Assembly: GCF_000185365.1 (NCBI RefSeq)
Contig: NZ_GL622241.1
Location: 1,457,538 to 1,494,526 of the forward strand
Direction: 5' to 3'
Origin: Enterococcus italicus DSM 15952
GTDB taxonomy: Bacteria > Bacillota > Bacilli > Lactobacillales > Enterococcaceae
Length of the DNA stretch: 36,989 bases
The position numbers were made by a program, and so were the translations under genes. This document shows positions 31,644 to 36,989 of the stretch, piece after piece. Each line of letters starts with the position of its first letter. The first letter of the stretch is position 1. The notes beneath the pieces are model-generated. The model was not told the origin of the DNA. It searched no databases and worked only from the letters and a program-made list of their open reading frames with translations.

Positions 31644-33102
31644 TCGTATTCATTCTCCTTTCGGCAACACCTAATAATCGCGACATGCTAAATGTCAATA
31701 CAAAGTAAATTAACGATACAATGACATATGGTAAGAACGGCTTGAAGCTAGCTCCTTGTACATTTCCTGCTTGGAAGATCAACTCAGAAACACCAATGAC
31801 GGAAACAACAGAGGATTCTTTTATGACAGTCACAAACTCATTACCTAGTGCTGGTAAAATATTTTTGATTGCTTGTGGGAAAATAATAAATTGCATAGCT
31901 TGGCGTTGATTCATCCCCAATGAACGAGCGGCTTCCATTTGCCCTTTATTTACTGCGCTGATCCCAGCACGAATGATTTCTGCGACATAGGCAGCACTAT
32001 TTAATGCCAATGCAATACATCCAGCGGCAAGTTTTGACAAGTCTATGCCGATGATTCCTGAACCAAAGTAAACAATAAAGATTTGTACTAATAGTGGCGT
32101 ACCGCGGACATATTCGATGTATGCAGTAGCGATCCATCGTAATATACGGATTTTTCCTAACTTAATAAGTGCTAGAATTGCACCAAATATCGCGCCAAAA
32201 AATACCCCAATAATCGCTAAGAAGATTGTATAGCCTGCACCATTCACGTAATATTTATAGTACTTTTGGAAGAAATTTTGATCTTTTTGAAACATTAATT
32301 TATTGGCTTCTGCTTGGTAGGTTTTCATTAAGCCTTTGTCATCAATTTCTTTAATAGAAGCATTTATCTTTTCTTTAAGTACTGGACTATTTTTTGGCAT
32401 TGCGATTGCTGTTTGCTTCGTGCCATTTTCAAAGGTAACATCGGCTAAAGTAAGTGAAGAATCACGGTCAACGTATGCTTCGGCTACTGGTTGCTCTAAA
32501 ACGACGCCTTCGACTTTTTTATTGGTCAAATTCATGATCAAATCTGGTACTTTCTGTAAGGAAACAGCTGTTGCCCCGACTAATTCAGTTTTGACTAGTT
32601 CTTCCTGCGTGGTTTGCTTTTGCGCACCGACTGATTGTCCTTTAAAGTCATTCACTGTTTTGTATTTGTCAGCATCAGCCTTGCGGATCACGACTTTTTG
32701 CGAAGATGTAAGATACGGGTCAGAAAAATCTACTTCCTTTAATCGTTCTTCAGTCGGAGTCATTCCGGAAATGATTAAATCTATTTTACCAGTTTTTAGT
32801 GCACCTAATAGTGCATCAAATCCAAGTTCTTCAATCTTAAGCTTGACGCCTAGGTCATCGGCAATTTTTTGAGCAATCGATACATCGAACCCGACAATCG
32901 TATCCGTGCCATTAACCTCCGCATGAAACTCATATGGTGCATAGTCTGCAGAAAGACCGACAACTAATTCACCAGCATCCTTGATTTTTTGGTACTCTGC
33001 ATCGGTCTCCTCTGCTTTCACGAATCCGACTGGCATGACAGTCCCCAATGTTAGCAGGCAAGCCATTATCGCAAGTACCCACTTTATCTGTTTCTTTCTC
33101 AC
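31636..33102 (-). CDS. Amino-acid ABC transporter, fused binding protein and permease
   Basis: A 488-residue fusion: signal sequence (about 1-31), a solute-binding domain (about 35-265, [17 protein letters not shown] then [15 protein letters not shown]) and a HisM-type permease domain (about 280-480, with [18 protein letters not shown] and the EAA loop [21 protein letters not shown]). Such fusions are the GlnPH design of lactic acid bacteria, where the binding domain is tethered to the channel. Probable dimer with the GlnQ-like ATPase. It is first in the operon; a weak promoter lies at 33162-33189. Confidence 0.92.
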   Translation of the reverse strand: MRKKQIKWVLAIMACLLTLGTVMPVGFVKAEETDAEYQKIKDAGELVVGLSADYAPYEFHAEVNGTDTIVGFDVSIAQKIADDLGVKLKIEELGFDALLGALKTGKIDLIISGMTPTEERLKEVDFSDPYLTSSQKVVIRKADADKYKTVNDFKGQSVGAQKQTTQEELVKTELVGATAVSLQKVPDLIMNLTNKKVEGVVLEQPVAEAYVDRDSSLTLADVTFENGTKQTAIAMPKNSPVLKEKINASIKEIDDKGLMKTYQAEANKLMFQKDQNFFQKYYKYYVNGAGYTIFLAIIGVFFGAIFGAILALIKLGKIRILRWIATAYIEYVRGTPLLVQIFIVYFGSGIIGIDLSKLAAGCIALALNSAAYVAEIIRAGISAVNKGQMEAARSLGMNQRQAMQFIIFPQAIKNILPALGNEFVTVIKESSVVSVIGVSELIFQAGNVQGASFKPFLPYVIVSLIYFVLTFSMSRLLGVAERRMNTND

Positions 33103-33161
33103 AAATTTTCTCCCCTTTAATTATTCATTTAATGTATAAAAATTCATAACATAGTAGTAAC

Positions 33162-33189
33162 ATCATAGCACATTCATCTGCAGTTTAAA
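33162..33189 (-). promoter_or_regulatory. Probable promoter of the ABC transporter operon
   Basis: On the minus strand TTTAAA (33184-33189), 16 bases, then TATGAT (33162-33167). The long leader of about 55 bases has no obvious riboswitch fold. Confidence 0.4.
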
Positions 33190-33269
33190 AGGTTTTTTCT
33201 TGTAATAACCATGGAATCAATGCTTTAACAAATGATTCTTTTTTTCGTCGAAATTTTCTAAAAATTGAC

Positions 33270-33298
33270 TTGTCAGCTCCATCGTCTTGCTCTACTAT
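33270..33298 (+). promoter_or_regulatory. Promoter of the HcxA-like gene
   Basis: TTGTCA (33270-33275), 17 bases, then TACTAT (33293-33298). AAGGAG follows at 33311-33316. Confidence 0.7.
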
Positions 33299-33328
33299 TA
33301 CACTATAGAAAAGGAGTGTGACAAGCGA

Positions 33329-34420
33329 ATGTCTAATCAATTAATCGTCCGTGGTGCACCACAAGAATATAGTTGTCATGAAGGTTCATGGTCGACCCTC
33401 CCTGACCATTTAAATGCTCGAAAACTTACAAAGCTACTCGTTTTACATGGAAATGATTCCTGGGAGGCAGCTAAGCCTTATTTGCCAGATCTAAGTGAAT
33501 TTGATAGTACGTATGAATATTACGGTGGTGTGTGTACTGATCAGCGTACATCGGAAGTCGTCGCATTGTTTCAAAAAAGCAAGACTGAAGCAATAGTAGC
33601 TGTTGGCGGTGGAAAAATCACAGACCTTGCCAAACAAGCAGCGCATCAACTTCGCTGTCCAGTAATCATCCTGCCTACATTGGCGTCAACTTGTGCCGCT
33701 TATACTCCATTAAGTGTGATGTATTTTGAAGATGGCGCGATGGATCGCTTTGATATCTTCCCTCAAGCCAATGCCTTGGTACTGATAGAACCAAGAGTTA
33801 TCCTAGCATCGCCTCGTAAATTATTGATTGCTGGGATTGCTGATACACTAGCTAAATGGTACGAAGGAGATGCCATCATTCGCCAACTTGACACGGTGCC
33901 CGTTGAAGTGCAAGTCGCGCACTTTGCAGCAAAACAATGTCAAGAAAACTTACTAACCTATAGCTACGATGCCTTAGCTGCGATGGATCAACAAGAATTA
34001 AATGCCGCGTTTCTAACTGTTGTCGAGACGAATATCTTACTAGCAGGTATGGTTGGTGGCTTCGGCGATGAATACGGGCGTACAGCTGGCGCCCATTCAA
34101 TCCACGATGCCATTACGATGATTCCAGAAAGTCATCATCAATTGCATGGAAATAAAGTCGCTTATGGGATTTTTGTCCAGTTAGTTATTGAAAAGAATTT
34201 GCCAGAGATTGAAAAACTCCTACCATTTTATCAAAAGCTAGAATTACCTACTTGCCTAGCAGATATGAATATGCACTTCACCGAAGAAGACTATCGCCGA
34301 GTCGCAGAACGTGCCACCATACCTGAAGAAAGTATTCACTTACTAGCTGAAGAGATTTCACCAGAAATTGTGATTGCTGCTATGAAAGAATTAGAAACAT
34401 TCATAACAGACAAAAAATAA
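33329..34420 (+). CDS. Iron-containing alcohol dehydrogenase family, HcxA (YbdH)-like
   Basis: A 363-residue NAD(P)-dependent oxidoreductase of the Fe-ADH/glycerol dehydrogenase superfamily. It has the nucleotide-binding GGGKITD (93-99), LPTLASTCAAYTPLSV (115-130), IADTLAKWYE with metal ligand D172, and metal histidines in AGAHSIHDAI and LHGNKVAYG. The stretch TCAAYTPLSV and the ADTLAKWYE block closely recall E. coli YbdH/HcxA, reported to reduce 2-oxo acids to hydroxy acids. The ATG at 33329 is used because AAGGAG is 12 bases upstream; a frame starting at 33287 lies within the promoter. It is divergent from an aminotransferase operon, which fits 2-oxo acid metabolism. Substrate is inference. 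Confidence 0.8.
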   Translation: MSNQLIVRGAPQEYSCHEGSWSTLPDHLNARKLTKLLVLHGNDSWEAAKPYLPDLSEFDSTYEYYGGVCTDQRTSEVVALFQKSKTEAIVAVGGGKITDLAKQAAHQLRCPVIILPTLASTCAAYTPLSVMYFEDGAMDRFDIFPQANALVLIEPRVILASPRKLLIAGIADTLAKWYEGDAIIRQLDTVPVEVQVAHFAAKQCQENLLTYSYDALAAMDQQELNAAFLTVVETNILLAGMVGGFGDEYGRTAGAHSIHDAITMIPESHHQLHGNKVAYGIFVQLVIEKNLPEIEKLLPFYQKLELPTCLADMNMHFTEEDYRRVAERATIPEESIHLLAEEISPEIVIAAMKELETFITDKK

Positions 34421-34470
34421 AACGAACTGTGGAAGGCACTTGCTTTATTAGTGCCTTCCACGGTTCGTTT
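34420..34470. terminator. Strong bidirectional terminator
   Basis: A 21-base stem (34420-34440 with 34450-34470, one T-G mismatch) has a nine-base loop. A T run is present on the plus strand and TTTATTTTTTG on the minus strand. It separates two convergent genes. Confidence 0.92.
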
Positions 34471-34475
34471 TTTTA

Positions 34476-34946
34476 TTACTCGACTTCTTTGCAGACATCC
34501 ACCCATGCCAGACTATTGGCATAGCGAGCCAATTCATCAATGGTCAGCTCAATGGCACTATTACTGCTACCACAAGCTGGAAAAACAGTCACAAATTTTT
34601 GTAAGGATATATCTAAATAAATCTTGACTCCTTCATTTACAGCAAACGGACGCACGCCACCAGCAGCATGACCCACAGCTTCTTCGACCTGATCAAAAGC
34701 AACCATGCGTGCCCGCTTTTGAAAGTATGCCTTAAACTTGCGGTTATCAATTTTCTGGTCGCCTGCCACCACAATTAAGATGACTTCATCATCTTTTTGG
34801 AAAGCTAGCGTCTTAGCAATCCGCTCTTCCTCGCAATGCAACGCCTCAGCTGCCAGCGCCACTGTCGCACTCGATGTCTCAAACTCTTGGATGCGATCGT
34901 CCATGCCAAATTCGGCAAAATACTTACGAACTGCCTCAATACTCAT
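34476..34946 (-). CDS. YbaK/EbsC-type aminoacyl-tRNA deacylase
   Basis: A 156-residue cytoplasmic enzyme of the YbaK/ProX superfamily that hydrolyses wrongly charged aminoacyl-tRNA. The sequence shows ERIAKTLAFQ with the conserved lysine K45, GDQKIDNRKFKAYF, GGVRPFAV for substrate binding and the C-terminal VFPACGSSNSAIELT. The ATG at 34946 is preferred with GGAG nine bases upstream; a TTG at 34955 would sit on the ribosome binding site. It follows the broken DNA alkylation repair gene by 17 bases, probably in one transcript. Confidence 0.85.
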   Translation of the reverse strand: MSIEAVRKYFAEFGMDDRIQEFETSSATVALAAEALHCEEERIAKTLAFQKDDEVILIVVAGDQKIDNRKFKAYFQKRARMVAFDQVEEAVGHAAGGVRPFAVNEGVKIYLDISLQKFVTVFPACGSSNSAIELTIDELARYANSLAWVDVCKEVE

Positions 34947-34963
34947 GCTTTCCAACTCCTTTA

Positions 34964-35625
34964 TTAGTCTTTTGGTACATATTTCATCCCTTCTCGGATA
35001 CTTAGTGGCTGCATTTGTTTTTCATGTTCTTGTATAAATTGTTTTACCCATGTTGGATTGGTTTTTGAGTAATCTCGTATGCCCAACCAATCGCCTTTTT
35101 TATGAAAAATTCTTTCTCAGACATATTTTTTAAAAGAATGTTTGCAAGCAATGCTTCGTTCGTTTTCTCGCGTCTGCCTAATTGATGATCAATCGCAATA
35201 CGTCGCAACCAAAAATCAGCGTCCTCTGCCCATACAAGCATCAATTCATCCACTCTATGATCCCCTAACCCAATCGCGCCAATTATCTGGTCAAAACTAT
35301 CGATCGAATCCCACCATTGTTTGGATTGAATCAGCGGCAAAAGACGCTCCATATCTTCAAAATGCAACTCTTTTTGACGACTTTGAAGAAAATCTAAGGC
35401 GACATACTGACATTCACGGTGCTCGTTTTGCCATAACTTTTCCATAAATTGCCAATCGATTCCCTCAGCCTGACGCCATTGCTTTAAATACGGGCGCACG
35501 AGCATACGTCGTTCAGGTGTTTTTATGCCAAAAAAGACAAAGTGATTTTTTAAGTACGAAGCCTGTTGTTCAGCGATTTCTTTATTTTGATGCTTGGTAA
35601 ATAATGACACTATCTCTTCGTACAT
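34964..35625 (-). pseudogene. DNA alkylation repair protein gene, frameshifted near the 3' end
   Basis: The N-terminal 193 codons (ATG at 35625, AAGGAG upstream) encode an AlkD-like HEAT-repeat DNA glycosylase-type protein, which removes alkylated bases. The frame ends early at 35044 with an unnatural tail YEITQKPIQHG. In the next frame the expected C-terminus follows directly: IRDYSKTNPTWVKQFIQ through to a TAA at 34964. Adding one A in the GCATACG run at about 35079-35083 would restore the reading GW-A-IRDYSKTNP. It thus carries a one-base deletion, or the assembly contains an error. The missing end contains the last helical repeat, and function is doubtful as it stands. Confidence 0.8.
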
Positions 35626-35640
35626 GACAAGCTCCTTCCT

Positions 35641-35676
35641 AGCAAAAAACGGATAAATGATGGTCACTTATCCGTT
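35641..35676 (-). terminator. Terminator of the 42-residue gene
   Basis: AACGGATAA (35648-35656) pairs with TTATCCGTT (35668-35676), followed on the minus strand by TTTTTTGCT. It lies just before the DNA alkylation repair gene's ribosome binding site. Confidence 0.8.
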
Positions 35677-35680
35677 CATT

Positions 35681-35809
35681 TTACTTATTATAAATTTTTG
35701 GTCCTTTGCGCATATGCTTGCGATCATTTTTTGGCGTAGCCATTTTGTCGGATCGACCGCCACCTTGTTTCTTTTGGATAAGTTCTTGCATCTTCTCTTT
35801 TGCGTTCAT
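35681..35809 (-). CDS. 42-residue basic conserved-looking small protein
   Basis: A short minus-strand gene with a full set of signals: AGAAGGTG five bases before the ATG at 35809, and a terminator nine bases after its stop. The protein starts MNAKEKMQELIQKKQGGG and continues RSDKMATPKNDRKHMRKGPK, ending IYNK. It is strongly basic, with a first helix and a flexible glycine/proline-rich end, a pattern typical of small ribosome- or nucleic-acid-associated proteins. It is not in a longer frame. I recall similar short proteins in lactic acid bacteria but cannot name one. Function unknown. Confidence 0.7.
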   Translation of the reverse strand: MNAKEKMQELIQKKQGGGRSDKMATPKNDRKHMRKGPKIYNK

Positions 35810-35921
35810 TTTTTCACCTTCTCACATTTGACAATCCATGAAAAGAATACCTAATTTTCAATGAAGTTACAAGAAAAAAATCTATAGTTTACAAGAATAG
35901 CAAAGTTCTTTGTCATCATCT

Positions 35922-36842
35922 TTATTGGTAAGCTTTCCACCAATCATCGGCTTGATACTTTAAAAGGGTTGATTTACCACTATGTACCACAAAAAACACC
36001 CGTCTATCATCACTTGTTATTCCGTCAGGTCCGTTAACGTTTGGTGGGACTAGATATAAGGTAAGTGTTGCATTATTAGCTCCTGTATTCGTACCAGGTA
36101 GATGTACCTCATAATAGTGATTCACCATTTTAGGTAAATCAGAACTATCAATCGCAAATTTGCCATGTGCGATTATACCATTCCAATAACCGTTCTTTGT
36201 TATCGCCGGAAAGACGGTGGTTCGATTCTGATAATAGTCTTCAGAGGTATAGCCACCTAGTGTAAAGTCAGAATCTGCAATGGATTGATTAAAACTATCC
36301 GTCGAAAAGGTCCCTTCAAATGGTGTCAAATCTTCTTTTAATACTACATCATACGTTGCATTATCAGCTGGTTTTTGCTTCGTAAAAGTCATTTCATGAC
36401 TTATAACGCCATTACTCATCTTAATTGTCATATCAGATGCTAACACGTATTGAAGAGTAATTATAAAATTTGAATACCCATCTGCTTTTTCCATCGCCGT
36501 TTCCGAAGTAAAGCCCGCTTGTGTTTCTTGTCAATTCGTCGCAAAGCTCGCCTCCGCTTGCCCATCTGAAGTTGAATACTGGATGTGCCACTTATTTGTG
36601 CTGACATTCGATATCATGGCAGAGTCGCCACTGCTTGCGTACACTTCACCTGCGATATCAATTGCCTTCGTTTCAGCCTTATCCACTACTTTTGATTCAC
36701 TGGTACTCACTACCGTTTCACTTATCGTAACAGAAGACTCTTTTGTTAAGCTTTCATTGGAAGAGTTCTTCTTTACATTTGATTGACATCCCGCCAAAAC
36801 AAGTCCACCAATCACCCATACGAATACCATTTGCCTTTTCAT
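35922..36842 (-). pseudogene. Lipoprotein gene interrupted by one in-frame TGA
   Basis: One continuous frame of 306 codons contains a single TGA (36531-36533). The first part has a lipoprotein signal, KRQMVFVWVIGGLVLAGC with LAGC and C19, then a Ser/Thr/Lys/Glu-rich linker and IDIAGEVYASSGD. The part after the stop reads QETQAGFTSETAMEKADGY, followed by a beta-rich domain ending LLKYQADDWWKAYQ. The parts clearly belong together, since the frame is unchanged across the stop. GGAGG precedes the ATG at 36842. A lone TGG-to-TGA or CGA-to-TGA change is the simplest cause. Suppression is possible but nothing suggests it. Domain family not recognised. Confidence 0.75.
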
Positions 36843-36989
36843 TCCCCATTCCTCCAAATAGTTTGTCATTTCTTTCTATTAGCTTACCTGATTTAACAAA
36901 AAAATAAATGTAAGTAGACATAATATTTTTATTGGTTTTTTTATACTTGATTTCAGATATGAAAAAGCTCTAGGGACCCTTAAAAAGGA

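Noticed and set aside
32336-32872. 178-codon plus-strand frame antisense to the ABC binding protein
   Set aside because: Shadow of the binding-protein domain, with no ribosome binding site and Ser-rich composition.
33105-33165. T-box or other riboswitch upstream of the ABC transporter operon
   Set aside because: The leader is short and AT-rich, with no specifier loop, T-box sequence or terminator pair visible.

Overview
The window reads as a low-GC Gram-positive chromosome, most likely Enterococcus or another Enterococcaceae. Supporting this are the 84-residue S20, the comEA-comEB-comEC-holA cluster convergent with rpsT, a GlnPH/GlnQ-type transporter with substrate-binding and permease domains fused, an Apf-like LysM protein, and strong AGGAGG ribosome binding sites. 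The species assignment is inference. No tRNA, rRNA or CRISPR array was seen.

Region 1 (1 to about 11.94 kb) is an AT-rich integrated mobile element whose left end lies outside the window. It carries a primase-like protein with a small HTH gene, a four-gene operon of zinc-ribbon and membrane proteins, a small serine recombinase, a BspA-type leucine-rich-repeat protein, an unrecognised winged-helix protein behind an iteron-like repeat array, a catalytic-domain-only tyrosine recombinase behind inverted repeats of the same motif, an unrecognised 280-residue protein, a decayed gene fragment, and a full-length tyrosine integrase near the chromosomal junction. No conjugation gene is visible. The most interesting structure is between 7.5 and 9.7 kb: twelve copies of a GGATA-type motif (consensus about GGATASTTATGA) lie upstream of both the winged-helix gene and the small recombinase gene. 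This suggests one replication/recombination module built around a shared DNA signal.

Region 2 (11.97-21.1 kb) is ordinary core chromosome. It holds a MIP18/SufT-like Fe-S factor, a YitT membrane protein, a DinG-like Fe-S helicase with an N-terminal Cas4/RecB-like nuclease region, a holin-like protein, a lipoprotein, an MBL hydrolase, a histidine phosphatase, UppP, and a DUF47-PiT phosphate transport pair.

Region 3 (21.2-28.6 kb) has rpsT with a clear promoter and a palindromic leader, then the competence/DNA uptake genes with holA, a HAD phosphatase and the ACT-DUF711 pair. Region 4 (28.7-34.5 kb) has a secreted LysM protein, an amino-acid ABC transporter operon ending in an aminotransferase, and a divergent HcxA (YbdH)-like dehydrogenase. 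Region 5 (34.5-36.9 kb) has a YbaK-type deacylase, a DNA alkylation repair gene broken by a single-base frameshift, a 42-residue basic protein gene with its own terminator, and a lipoprotein gene interrupted by one in-frame TGA.
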